Assembly (NCBI RefSeq): GCF_001598815.1 | Contig: NZ_BCZQ01000012.1 | Location: 62,001-126,000, forward strand | Reading direction: 5' to 3' | Source of the DNA: Sphingopyxis terrae subsp. terrae NBRC 15098 | GTDB taxonomy: Bacteria; Pseudomonadota; Alphaproteobacteria; Sphingomonadales; Sphingomonadaceae | Length of the DNA stretch: 64,000 nucleotides | Part shown: positions 47,513 through 55,911 of the stretch, piece by piece | Layout: every line of letters begins with the position of its first letter | How positions within the stretch are numbered: position 1 is the stretch's first letter | The notes under the pieces: generated by a model | Told to the model about the DNA's origin: nothing | What the model saw: the letters and a program-made list of their open reading frames with translations, nothing else | The model's database searches: none | Translations under genes and position numbers: made by a program

Positions 47513-48535
47513 TTACTTACCCCCAACCGGAACTGCGGTCACTTTGTCGCCACGGGTCACGCGGACCACCGGGCCGATCGGCACGGCGGCGGCCTGCGGG
47601 CTGCCGGCTGCGATCGGCATGCCGGCGGGCGGGCGCGGCGCCGAGACGCGGCCGCTGACCGGAACCCAGAAGCGCGAGACGTCGCCGCCCGTGGTCGCGG
47701 TGCGCGATGCGGTCGGACGACCGGCCGCATCGGCCATCATCCGGCGCTCGGCAGCGCTGCCACCCTTGGTCGGCACGTTCACGTCGCCCGACGCGATCGC
47801 CGCTTCGAGTTCGCCGGTGTTTTCGGCGAGCGGACGCAGCGCGAGCGAGAGCTTGCCCATATTTTCGGCGACCGCGATGCGTTCGGCGATGTCGGGCGTC
47901 GCTTCCAGCGTCACCGAGCCGAAGGTGCGTACCGGCGTCTTGCCGGTTTCGTCTTCGGCGTCGTAGCGCTGGTCGGTGGCAAGGACGCGGACGTTCCGCA
48001 CGATGGTTTCGGCGGTGTAGAGCTGGTCGTCGGGATAGGAGCTGCCCTCCTTGACCGCGATCGTCTGCGCGAGCAGCACGTCGACGCGGTCGCCCGGGAA
48101 GACGAAACCGGCAACGCCCTGTTCCTGGGAAACCTTGACCGTCACGGCGCGCATGCCCGGTGCGAGAGCGGCTGCGAGGAAGCCGCGGTCATCGGGATGG
48201 ACGAGCGAGCCCTGGGTCAGCGGCTGACCGGCGGTGATCGGGTAGCGCACGACGGTGCCCACCAGCGTATTCACGTCGGTCTTGTCCTTCAGGAAGTAGG
48301 CCTTCTCGACCAACTCCTTCGGCCACGGCTGATAGCGGAAGCTGTCGGGGCCGATAATCGTGCCCGTCGGCAGCTGCCGTGTCGCGACGAGGATCATGGG
48401 GCCGTTGATTTCGGGCGCCGCTGCTGCGCGCGCCGTCGGTGCGGAGGAACCCCGCATCATCTGGTTGACCCCGAACGCCGCGCCGATCGCAATGATCAAC
48501 GCGCCGACGATCAGCATAATCTTTCGCGTATCCAT
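47513..48535 (-). CDS. cpaB: Flp pilus assembly protein CpaB/RcpC
   Basis: A 340-residue periplasmic protein anchored by one N-terminal helix (7-25). A SAF domain (MILVATRQLPTGTIIGPDSFRYQPW) and the RcpC domain (GMRAVTVKVSQEQGVAGFVFPGDRVDVLL) are clear. It belongs to the pilus envelope complex and may contact peptidoglycan. First of the cpaB-C-D-E run. Confidence 0.93.
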   Translation of the reverse strand: MDTRKIMLIVGALIIAIGAAFGVNQMMRGSSAPTARAAAAPEINGPMILVATRQLPTGTIIGPDSFRYQPWPKELVEKAYFLKDKTDVNTLVGTVVRYPITAGQPLTQGSLVHPDDRGFLAAALAPGMRAVTVKVSQEQGVAGFVFPGDRVDVLLAQTIAVKEGSSYPDDQLYTAETIVRNVRVLATDQRYDAEDETGKTPVRTFGSVTLEATPDIAERIAVAENMGKLSLALRPLAENTGELEAAIASGDVNVPTKGGSAAERRMMADAAGRPTASRTATTGGDVSRFWVPVSGRVSAPRPPAGMPIAAGSPQAAAVPIGPVVRVTRGDKVTAVPVGGK

Positions 48536-48582
48536 GACGGTTTTTCGCCTCCTACACCCACCGGACGCGGGGATGCTTGCCC

Positions 48583-49071
48583 TCAGGTCGATCCGATAAA
48601 CTGAAACTGGTTAAGATAGTGTTGGTGAAGCGCCCAAAGGCCCCCGGCGGCGATCGCGAGCCCGTAGGGAACCTCTATCGCCTTGTCCGAAGGACGAATT
48701 TTGGACTGAATCAGCATCACAGCCGACAGGATTCCGCCCCCGATCGCCATGATGGTCAGCATGGGAAAGTACAAATAAAGTGGAATCCAGAGCATCACGG
48801 CGCCGATCATCTTCACATCGCCGCCGCCCATCGCTCCCAGAGCGAAGAGACCGGCGAACACCGCGAAGACCGCAAAGGCGGCGCCGAACTGCATCGGCAT
48901 GTCGGGCCAGAATGCCATGCCCGACACTATCCAGAAGGGGATAGCGAAGAGGGCGATGGTCGCATTGAGGCCGTTCGAGATAGTGCGCGAGCGCAGGTCG
49001 CTGACCGCCGCGGCGATCATCAACAAGGCGAGCAGCCCCATCAGGCCCAATGCGATGATTTTCTGGTCCAT
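48583..49071 (-). CDS. cpaA: Prepilin peptidase CpaA/TadV
   Basis: A 162-residue integral-membrane aspartyl protease (A24 family) that trims Flp prepilins. The catalytic aspartates are in AAVSDLRSRTISN and in the GxGD-type motif GGGDVKMIGA. Five or six membrane helices. The ATG at 49071 is preferred to upstream starts because the first helix begins immediately. It is the first gene of the Tad cluster; no pilin gene precedes it. Confidence 0.9.
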   Translation of the reverse strand: MDQKIIALGLMGLLALLMIAAAVSDLRSRTISNGLNATIALFAIPFWIVSGMAFWPDMPMQFGAAFAVFAVFAGLFALGAMGGGDVKMIGAVMLWIPLYLYFPMLTIMAIGGGILSAVMLIQSKIRPSDKAIEVPYGLAIAAGGLWALHQHYLNQFQFIGST

Positions 49072-49165
49072 GCCGCCGCTGTAGCGACTATGGCTTATCA
49101 AATAGTAACCATGAGTGTGCGCCCGCCGGGTTGCATTCCGCGGGCCAGCGGATATGCGGCGTCGC

Positions 49166-50305
49166 ATGTCCGACCCGCGCCCTTCCTCCACCGACGTGCT
49201 GATCGTCGGCGCGGGCATCGCCGGCGCAAGCCTCGCCGCCGCGCTGGCGCCGCACCGCCGCGTGCAGATGGTCGAGGCCGAGGAGGCGCCCGGCTATCAT
49301 GCGACGGGCCGGTCGGCGGCCTTCTGGCACGAAAGCTATGGCGGCCCCGGCGTGCAACCGCTGTCCGCTGCGTCGTTCGATGCGCTGGCGCGGCCGGCAG
49401 CCGATTTTTCCGACAAGCCTTTCCTGACGCCGCGCACCGCGCTGACAATCGGTCGCGGCGGCGCGGAGACCGCGGCGGTCGATGCCTTCGTTGCCGAATT
49501 TCGCGCCAAGGGGGTGGCGGTCGACCGCATGGGTTTCGACGCGATGGCGGCGCTGGTGCCCGGTCTGCGATCCGAATGGACCGCCGCCGCCTATGAAGCG
49601 GCGTGCAGCGACATCGACGTCGGTGCGTTGCATGCGGCCTATCTGCGCGCGGCGAAGCGCGGCGGCGCGGTGCTTGCAACGCGCGCGCGTTTCGACGGTG
49701 CGCGCCGGGTCACCGGCGGCTGGGAGGTCAGCGTCGGAGGCGAAACACTGCACGCCGAGCTGATCGTCGATGCCGCGGGCGCATGGGCCGATATGGTTGC
49801 TGCACGTTGCGGGATCGCGCCGGTCGGCATCCAGCCCTATCGCCGGACGGTGGCGCAGCTTCGCCTGGACGTGCCGGTCACCGCCGACCTACCGCTGATC
49901 GTCCACGTCGGCGGCGACTTTTATTTCAAGGGCGCCGGAGAGGGGCGCGTCTGGCTGAGCCCGCACGACGAGACGCCGTCCGAGCCGTGCGATGCCGCGC
50001 CCGAGGAGTGGGACGTGGCGGTCGCGATCGAACGGATGCAGTCGGTGGTCGACTGGCCCGTCGCCGCGGTCGAGCGCAAATGGGCCGGGCTGCGCAGCTT
50101 CGCCCCCGATCGCCTGCCGGTCTTCGGCGCCGACCCGGCCGAGCCCGCTTTCATCTGGTGCGCGGGGCAGGGCGGTTTCGGCATCCAGACGTCGCCCGCG
50201 ATCGGCGCACTGCTCGCCGCACAGCTTGGCGCCCCGGCGCCGGGCGGGGCGATCGGCACGGTCGATGCCTTCGCCTATGCGCCGGGCCGGTTCGGCGCAC
50301 ACTGA
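49166..50305 (+). CDS. FAD-dependent amino-acid oxidase/dehydrogenase-like protein
   Basis: A 379-residue DAO-family flavoenzyme. The FAD motif TDVLIVGAGIAGASLAAALAP is near the N-terminus, followed by ATGRSAAFWHESYGGPGVQPLS. VERKWAGLRSFAPDRLPVFG and WCAGQGGFGIQTSPAIG occur near the end. It resembles glycine/D-amino acid oxidases, but the substrate is unknown. ATG 49154 is an alternative start. It diverges from the Tad cluster. Confidence 0.85.
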   Translation: MSDPRPSSTDVLIVGAGIAGASLAAALAPHRRVQMVEAEEAPGYHATGRSAAFWHESYGGPGVQPLSAASFDALARPAADFSDKPFLTPRTALTIGRGGAETAAVDAFVAEFRAKGVAVDRMGFDAMAALVPGLRSEWTAAAYEAACSDIDVGALHAAYLRAAKRGGAVLATRARFDGARRVTGGWEVSVGGETLHAELIVDAAGAWADMVAARCGIAPVGIQPYRRTVAQLRLDVPVTADLPLIVHVGGDFYFKGAGEGRVWLSPHDETPSEPCDAAPEEWDVAVAIERMQSVVDWPVAAVERKWAGLRSFAPDRLPVFGADPAEPAFIWCAGQGGFGIQTSPAIGALLAAQLGAPAPGGAIGTVDAFAYAPGRFGAH

Positions 50306-50389
50306 CACTCGGCGCTTGCGCGCGCAAATCAGGGGTTTAGGATGCGGGAGCCGCGTCGCCCGTGGCGCGGCTGACCAGTGGAGGTACCC

Positions 50390-50566
50390 GTGGCCCATTA
50401 TTTCGAGATCAAGAAGAACAAGGCCGGCGAGTTCGTCGCCTATTTCAAATATAACAGCGAAACGATCTTCTGGACCGAAGGCTATAGCAGCAAGGCATCG
50501 GCGAAGAACGCCATCGAGTCGATCAAGAAGAACGGCCCTGCCGCGGAAACCCGCGAAGCCGAATGA
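50390..50566 (+). CDS. YegP-like DUF1508 small protein
   Basis: A 58-residue protein consisting of a single DUF1508 repeat: HYFEIKKNKAGEFVAYFKYN, then ETIFWTEGYSSKASAKNAIESIKKNG. The GTG start has GGAGG five bases upstream. Family members are small beta-rich proteins of unknown role, often linked to stress. Well supported as a gene. Confidence 0.88.
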   Translation: MAHYFEIKKNKAGEFVAYFKYNSETIFWTEGYSSKASAKNAIESIKKNGPAAETREAE

Positions 50567-50620
50567 TCCCGGCGGCGCGGGCGCACGCAGCGCCCGCGCC
50601 AGCTGGTACGCTCGAGCGAT

Positions 50621-51175
50621 CTACAGCTTGGGCAGCGTCACGCCCTGTTGCCCCATATATTTGCCGGCGCGGTCGGCGTAGCTCGTCTCGCACGGCTCGT
50701 TCCCCTGCAGGAACAGGAACTGGCAGGCGCCTTCGTTGGCATAGATTTTGGCGGGCAGCGGGGTGGTGTTCGAAAACTCCAGCGTCACATGGCCCTCCCA
50801 ACCGGGTTCGAGCGGGGTGACGTTGACGATGATGCCGCAGCGCGCATAGGTCGATTTGCCAAGGCAGATGACGAGGATGTCGCGGGGGATGCGGAAATAT
50901 TCGACCGTCCGGGCGAGCGCGAAGCTGTTCGGCGGAATGATGCAAACGTCGGTTTCGCGGTCGACGAAGCTGTTCGCGGCAAAATCCTTGGGGTCGACGA
51001 CCGCGCTGTCGACATTGGTGAAAATCTTGAATTCGGGCGCGACGCGCGCATCATAGCCGTAGGACGAGAGGCCGTAGCTGATGCAGCCGTCACGCCGCTG
51101 CGCCTCCACGAAGGGTTCGATCATGCCCTGCGTCCGGGCGGCTTCGCGAATCCATTTATCGGAAAGAATGCTCAT
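50621..51175 (-). CDS. dcd: dCTP deaminase
   Basis: Converts dCTP to dUTP for thymidylate synthesis. The 184-residue protein has [20 protein letters not shown], the nucleotide loop [32 protein letters not shown] with the catalytic Glu, and the C-terminal [12 protein letters not shown] that closes over the triphosphate. Follows cdd by 39 bp on the same strand, so two pyrimidine deaminases are adjacent. Confidence 0.97.
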   Translation of the reverse strand: MSILSDKWIREAARTQGMIEPFVEAQRRDGCISYGLSSYGYDARVAPEFKIFTNVDSAVVDPKDFAANSFVDRETDVCIIPPNSFALARTVEYFRIPRDILVICLGKSTYARCGIIVNVTPLEPGWEGHVTLEFSNTTPLPAKIYANEGACQFLFLQGNEPCETSYADRAGKYMGQQGVTLPKL

Positions 51176-51214
51176 GCCGCTGTCTTGTCGGTCCTCGGCG
51201 GCTTGCGCAAGCGG

Positions 51215-51667
51215 TCAGTCGGGGATCATCCCCAGATCCTTCGGCCCGAAGGCGGCGGGGAGCAGTTCGCTCAGGCGATAGGTGGTGACCGCGCTGCCGT
51301 CGCCCGAAGCGCAGTGGACCAGGATATCGGTTTTCGACCGTTCGGCGGCTTCGTTCAATATCTGGCGGCAGCGGCCGCAGGGGTTGACCGGATCGCTGCC
51401 GATCAGTGCATCGCCCTCGGGGCGCCCGCCGATGATGGCGACTTCGGCGAGTTCGCCGATCCAGCCTTCGTTGGCGATCTTGGCGACTGCGGTGGTCTCC
51501 GCGCAGAGCGTCAGACCGTAGCTCGCGTTTTCGACATTGGCACCGGTCACGACATCGCCGTTTTTCAACAGCAGCGCGGCGCCGACATGAAAGCCCGAAT
51601 AGGGGGCATAGGCGCGGCTCGCGGCGTCGCGCGCGGCATCGATCAGGGCATCGCGGGTGTCGGTCAT
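51215..51667 (-). CDS. cdd: Cytidine deaminase
   Basis: A 150-residue tetrameric-type zinc enzyme that deaminates cytidine and deoxycytidine. Zinc ligands and the catalytic Glu are in TLCAETTAV and NPCGRCRQIL, with YSGFHVGAALL and GANVENASYG for the substrate. Its ATG overlaps the TAA of the GH25-like gene (TAATG), so translation is coupled. Confidence 0.95.
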   Translation of the reverse strand: MTDTRDALIDAARDAASRAYAPYSGFHVGAALLLKNGDVVTGANVENASYGLTLCAETTAVAKIANEGWIGELAEVAIIGGRPEGDALIGSDPVNPCGRCRQILNEAAERSKTDILVHCASGDGSAVTTYRLSELLPAAFGPKDLGMIPD

Positions 51668-52428
51668 TATTCCTGTCCTTCGGGTCGCAGCACGTTCCAG
51701 CCCACCGTTCCGCCGGCGCCGGTCAGCCGGACATAGTCGTTCGCCTGCCACATCGCCCAGGGGTGGGCGCCATAATCGGGTTCGAAAAAGTCGCGGCGCA
51801 GCCAGGTGGTGCGCGCAATTCCGGCGGTGACGCGATAATCGGCCTCGAAGGCGGGGCCGGGCGCGATCACGCTGCGCTTGCCCGTATGCGCCTCGATCTG
51901 CGCAAGGAAGGTCGCAAGTTCGCTGAGCAGCAGCGCGCGCGTCGGCCGGTCGGGGCAGCGGTCGTCATAGTCGAGCCATACCACCGGCGGCAGCGCATCG
52001 GCGCGGCGCGCGACGTGGCGGATGAAATTGGCCGCCTGGTCGGTTGCCAGCTTGCACAGGCTGTAGCGATGGATCGCGCCCACCTGCACCCCGACGACGC
52101 GCGCCTGCGCGGCGTTGCGGGCATATTGCGGATCGATGCCGTCGGCGCCGTCGGTCGCCATGACATAGGCGAAATCGGCGCCCGCCGCCTTGATCGAGCC
52201 CCAATGGACCTTGCCATTGTCGGCGGAGATGGTGACGCCCTGAATCGGATAGAGCGCGCGGTCGGGCGTCCAGCGCGCCGCCCACCACAGCGCGAGACCG
52301 GCGAGCAGCAGGATCAGGACGAGTCCGCCGCCGATCCGGCGCGCCAGCCGCGCGGCGCGTGCCCGCCAGTCGGACAGGCCTTTCGTTGCGGTTTTGCCCT
52401 TTGTTTTTACCCCCGCGCGCATCGTCAT
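51667..52428 (-). CDS. Membrane-anchored GH25 (lysozyme)-like protein with altered active site
   Basis: A 253-residue protein with an N-terminal membrane helix (about 32-50) and a glycoside hydrolase 25 (muramidase) fold. Fold landmarks are kept: GSIKAAGADFAYVMATDG, ARVVGVQVGAIHRYS, ATDQAANFIRHV and WAMWQANDYV. The catalytic acids are not. The family's GxDVS is GVTIS here, the DxE pair is WLD (in VVWLDYDD), and VDLN near the end is VGWN. It is thus probably a cell-wall-binding pseudoenzyme. Coupled to both neighbours by overlapping start and stop codons. Confidence 0.8.
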   Translation of the reverse strand: MTMRAGVKTKGKTATKGLSDWRARAARLARRIGGGLVLILLLAGLALWWAARWTPDRALYPIQGVTISADNGKVHWGSIKAAGADFAYVMATDGADGIDPQYARNAAQARVVGVQVGAIHRYSLCKLATDQAANFIRHVARRADALPPVVWLDYDDRCPDRPTRALLLSELATFLAQIEAHTGKRSVIAPGPAFEADYRVTAGIARTTWLRRDFFEPDYGAHPWAMWQANDYVRLTGAGGTVGWNVLRPEGQE

Positions 52429-52922
52429 CCCTTGATGTGAAGCACACAGATCAGCGTGAAGAGACGGCGCGCGGTGTCGAAATCGACCGCGATCTTGCCA
52501 TCGAGCCGGTCCATCAGCATTTCGGCGGCCTCGTTGTGCAGCGCGCGGCGCGCCATGTCGACGGTCTCGATCTGCTGCGCGGTAGAGGTCTTGATCGCCT
52601 GATAATAGCTGTCGCAGATCGCGAAATAGTCGCGGATCGGACGGCGGAAGCGCCCGAGGCCGAGGATCACCGCTTCGAGCGGCGAGCCATCCTCGCGGCT
52701 GATCTCGAAGATCAGGCGCCCGTCCTCGACGCGGAGCATCAGGCGATACGGGCCGGCATAGCCATCGGGGTGGCCGCGCTGCGGCACGAACTTGTTGTCC
52801 TCGATCAGATCGAAGATCGCGACACGCCGCTCCTGCTCGACATCGGGGTTGCGCCAGACGATCGAGCCCTCGTCGAGCTCTACCGAGATGATGCGCTGTT
52901 TCGATGGGTCGGCGTCGGTCAT
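52425..52922 (-). CDS. UPF0262 family protein
   Basis: A 165-residue protein of a family limited to alphaproteobacteria. Typical stretches are QRIISVELDEGSIVWRNPDVEQER, YRLMLRVEDGRLIFEI, RFRRPIRDYFAICDSYYQAI and TARRLFTLICVLHIKG. Role unknown. First gene of a minus-strand run (UPF0262, GH25-like, cdd, dcd) that diverges from dnaB. Confidence 0.9.
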   Translation of the reverse strand: MTDADPSKQRIISVELDEGSIVWRNPDVEQERRVAIFDLIEDNKFVPQRGHPDGYAGPYRLMLRVEDGRLIFEISREDGSPLEAVILGLGRFRRPIRDYFAICDSYYQAIKTSTAQQIETVDMARRALHNEAAEMLMDRLDGKIAVDFDTARRLFTLICVLHIKG

Positions 52923-53050
52923 GCTGACCGTGCTTCTACTTGGCCGGGCGCGAAGGGCAAGGGCGACTTATTCACAGCATTCCACAGTTATGATAGGTTG
53001 ATCGATATCGTCGATTGCGCCCGCCGCGCCTTCGACGCATGAAAGCTGTC

Positions 53051-54562
53051 ATGCCCGAGCTTGCCCTTTTTCCTGCCCCGGTCCCGGCCGGGAACGAACG
53101 CCAATTGCCCCGCAATATCGAGGCTGAGGCCGCCTTTCTGGGCGCGATTCTGATCGACAACCGAGTCGTCGAGGATCTGCCGGTGCAATTGACCGCGGCG
53201 CATTTCTTCGAACCGCTGCACGGCCGCATCTATGGGCAGGCAATGGCGCTGATCGAGCGCAACAGCATCGCGACGCCGGTTACGCTGAAGCCCTTTTTCG
53301 AAAATGACGAGGCGATGAAGGCCGTCGGCGGGGTCGGCTATCTGGCGCAGCTGACTGGCAGCGGCGCGGGCCTCATCGGCGCGCGCGACTTCGCGCGGCA
53401 GATTTTCGACCTGGCGCTGCTGCGCGAACTGGTCGGCGTCGGGCGGGGACTGGTCGAGGGGGCGCTCGACACGAGCGAAAGCGTCGACCCGCATGCGCAG
53501 ATCGAGGAAGCCGAAACCGCGCTCTATCGCGTCGCGGGCGGCGAGGCCGAAATGGGGTCGGTCAAGAGCTTCAGCACCGCGAGCCTCACCGCCTTGCAGG
53601 CCGCCGAGCGCGCGCTCAATTCGGGCGGTCACCTGTCGGGGATCACCACCGGCATTTCGAGCGTCAACGCCAAGATCGGCGGCATGCACAATTCGGACCT
53701 GATGATCCTCGCCGGGCGTCCGGGGATGGGCAAGACCTCGCTTGCGACCAATATCGCCTATAATGCCGCCGAACGCTGGCGGCGCGACGAGGAGGACGGG
53801 ATTCCGCCCGAAAAGAATATGGGCGCCAAGGTTGCCTTCTTCAGCCTCGAAATGTCCGCTGACCAGCTCGCGACGCGTGTGCTCGCCGAACAGTCGGGGG
53901 TATCGGGCGAGGCGCTGCGCATGGGCAAGATCAGCAAGGAGCAGTTCCAGCAATTGTCGCGCGCCGCGCAGGCGCTGCAAACGCTGCCGCTGTTCATCGA
54001 CGACACGCCCGGCCTGACGATCGCCAGCCTGCGCACCCGCGCGCGCCGCCTGCAGCGCCGCCACGGCATCGGTTTCATCGTCGTCGACTATTTGCAGCTG
54101 CTGCAGGGCTCGTCGAAGAGCGGCGACAATCGCGTGCAGGAAATTTCGGAAATTTCACGCGGATTGAAGACCTTGGCGAAGGAACTTCACGTTCCGGTGA
54201 TGGCGCTGTCGCAGCTCAGCCGTCAGGTCGAAAGCCGCGAGGACAAACGGCCGCAGCTCTCCGACCTTCGCGAATCGGGCTCGATCGAGCAGGACGCCGA
54301 CATGGTGCTCTTTGTGTTCCGCGAGGATTATTATGTCGCCGCGCGCGAGCCCAAGCGCCCGGTCGAGGGCGACGATATCAAGATTCACGCGGCGCATGAG
54401 GAATGGGCCGCCGAAATGGAACGTGTCTTCGGCCTCGCCGAACTGATCGTCGCCAAGTCGCGTCACGGCTCGACCGGCAAGGTGCGCCTCCACTTCGACG
54501 CCAAGACGACGAAATTCCAGGATCTGGCGGACGACAGCCAGGCCTATGCGGATTATGAGTAG
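53051..54562 (+). CDS. dnaB: Replicative DNA helicase DnaB
   Basis: Hexameric helicase that unwinds DNA at the replication fork. The 503-residue protein has the N-terminal primase-interacting domain (RQLPRNIEAEAAFLGAILIDN) and a RecA-like motor with Walker A GRPGMGKTS, Walker B VVDYLQLLQG, QLSRQVE and LRESGSIEQDAD. ATG 53039 would add four residues. It reads away from the UPF0262 run. Confidence 0.96.
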   Translation: MPELALFPAPVPAGNERQLPRNIEAEAAFLGAILIDNRVVEDLPVQLTAAHFFEPLHGRIYGQAMALIERNSIATPVTLKPFFENDEAMKAVGGVGYLAQLTGSGAGLIGARDFARQIFDLALLRELVGVGRGLVEGALDTSESVDPHAQIEEAETALYRVAGGEAEMGSVKSFSTASLTALQAAERALNSGGHLSGITTGISSVNAKIGGMHNSDLMILAGRPGMGKTSLATNIAYNAAERWRRDEEDGIPPEKNMGAKVAFFSLEMSADQLATRVLAEQSGVSGEALRMGKISKEQFQQLSRAAQALQTLPLFIDDTPGLTIASLRTRARRLQRRHGIGFIVVDYLQLLQGSSKSGDNRVQEISEISRGLKTLAKELHVPVMALSQLSRQVESREDKRPQLSDLRESGSIEQDADMVLFVFREDYYVAAREPKRPVEGDDIKIHAAHEEWAAEMERVFGLAELIVAKSRHGSTGKVRLHFDAKTTKFQDLADDSQAYADYE

Positions 54563-54575
54563 ATAGCCGCGCCCA

Positions 54576-54674
54576 GTGCCCCTGCGAAGGCAGGGGCCCA
54601 TCACGAGGTTTTGCAATCAAAAGCCTGCGTCTGGCGAAGGGGCAGGAGATGGGCCCCTGCCTTCGCAGGGGCAC
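54576..54674. repeat. Extragenic palindrome (GTGCCCCTGCGAAGG family)
   Basis: A 27-bp arm (GTGCCCCTGCGAAGGCAGGG..., 54576-54602) is repeated as an exact inverted copy at 54648-54674. Each arm is itself a hairpin. It separates the convergent dnaB and cysH genes. The CCCCTGC-GAAG-GCAGGGG core has the same design as the repeats inserted in glyS. Confidence 0.9.
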
Positions 54675-54686
54675 GCGGGTCTGTTC

Positions 54687-55472
54687 TCAGAACGCCGGAT
54701 CGTTCGCCGGATTGTCGTCGATCGGCGTCACCGCTTCGTGGATGCCGCATTCGGTCTTGTCCCAGCCGCGCCAGCGGCCCGCGCGCGGGTCTTCGCCCGG
54801 TTTGACCTTAGACGTGCAGGGCGAGCAGCCGATCGAGGGATAGCCCTCTGCCTCAAGCGGATGGCGCGGCAGATCGTGCTCGGCGAAATAATCGTCGAGC
54901 ATTTCGCGCGTCCAGTTGGCGAGCGGGTTGAATTTCAGGCGGCCGGTGTTGCCGTCGAGCTCGAAGCGCGGCAGGCCTTGGCGCGTCGACGACTGGAAGC
55001 CCTTGCGGCCGGTGATCGACGTGTCGAAATCGGCGAGCGCCTTTTCGAGCGGTTTGACCTTGCGGATTTCGCAGCAGCCGTCGGGATCATACGACCAGCG
55101 CAGTTCGGTCGCGTCCTTTTCGGCGAGTTCGGCGGCATCGGGCGTGAGATTGACGAGATTGAGGCCGAGCCGCGCGGCAAGTTCGTCGCGATAGGCCAGC
55201 GTTTCGGGAAAATGCTTGCCCGTGTCGAGGAACAGCACCGGCATGTCGGGCGCGACGCGCGTCACGAGATGGAGCAGCACCGCGCTTTCGGCGCCGAAGC
55301 TCGACACGATCGCGGTGTCGCCGATCAGCCCCGCGCCGATCACGCTTGCAACCGCCTCGCCCGCGTCCTGGCCGCGGAACAGGTTATTGAGACGGATGAC
55401 ATCGGCCTGCGTGAAACGCGGCGCGACGTCGATCCGGTCGCGGGTGCGGGGTTCAGCCTTCACCTCAGCCAT
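54687..55472 (-). CDS. cysH: Phosphoadenylyl/adenylyl-sulfate reductase
   Basis: Reduces activated sulfate to sulfite. The 261-residue protein has SSFGAESAVLLHLV (P-loop-like), and cysteine pairs at 133-134 (DGCCEIRK) and 216/219 (GCSPCTS), which bind a 4Fe-4S cluster. That marks the plant/bacterial APS-reductase type rather than the cluster-free E. coli enzyme. The nucleophilic Cys242 is in KTECGIH. Its start overlaps the end of the DUF934 gene by 8 bp. Last gene of the sulfate operon. Confidence 0.93.
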   Translation of the reverse strand: MAEVKAEPRTRDRIDVAPRFTQADVIRLNNLFRGQDAGEAVASVIGAGLIGDTAIVSSFGAESAVLLHLVTRVAPDMPVLFLDTGKHFPETLAYRDELAARLGLNLVNLTPDAAELAEKDATELRWSYDPDGCCEIRKVKPLEKALADFDTSITGRKGFQSSTRQGLPRFELDGNTGRLKFNPLANWTREMLDDYFAEHDLPRHPLEAEGYPSIGCSPCTSKVKPGEDPRAGRWRGWDKTECGIHEAVTPIDDNPANDPAF

Positions 55473-55911
55473 GCCGCAGCTTCCAGATCGGCACGGCGCC
55501 GTCGGCTGCTCCCTGATAATGTTCGGGCCAGCGGCTCAGCGCCGCCTCGACATCGGCATTGTTGAGCGGCTTTTCGGGCGCGAAACTGTCGAAGCCGCAG
55601 CGCTTCATATAGGCGATCTGATCGACCAGCACGTCGCCCTGCGCACGCAGTTCGCCAGCATAGCCCGCTTCGCGCAGGATGCGCGCCGACGAATAGCCGC
55701 GACCGTCGCGGAACTTGGGGAAAGCGACCTCGATCAGCGTCAACCGGTCGAGGTGCGGGATCAGCGCACGCGCGTCCTCGTCGGGTTCGAGCCGCACCGC
55801 CGTCGCGTTCGATTGCGAAAGGAAGGCATCGAGCGTGACGCAGGGCTCTTCGCCGTCGGTGTGCCACCCTTCCGCTTGCGGAAGGGACTGATTATCGGCG
55901 CGTTCAACCAT
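55465..55911 (-). CDS. DUF934 protein of the sulfate-assimilation operon
   Basis: A 148-residue cytoplasmic protein of the DUF934 family, nearly always encoded between cysI and cysH in proteobacteria that lack CysJ. Landmarks: LDRLTLIEVAFPKFRDGRGYSSARILRE and GELRAQGDVLVDQIAYMKRCGFDSF. The ATG lies inside the end of cysI (8-bp overlap). It is suggested to help electron delivery to sulfite reductase; the mechanism is not known. Confidence 0.88.
   Translation of the reverse strand: MVERADNQSLPQAEGWHTDGEEPCVTLDAFLSQSNATAVRLEPDEDARALIPHLDRLTLIEVAFPKFRDGRGYSSARILREAGYAGELRAQGDVLVDQIAYMKRCGFDSFAPEKPLNNADVEAALSRWPEHYQGAADGAVPIWKLRHG

Noticed and set aside
51863-52217. Arg/Ser-rich frames within the GH25-like gene as separate genes
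   Set aside because: They are out-of-frame readings of the same GC-rich DNA and have no start signals.
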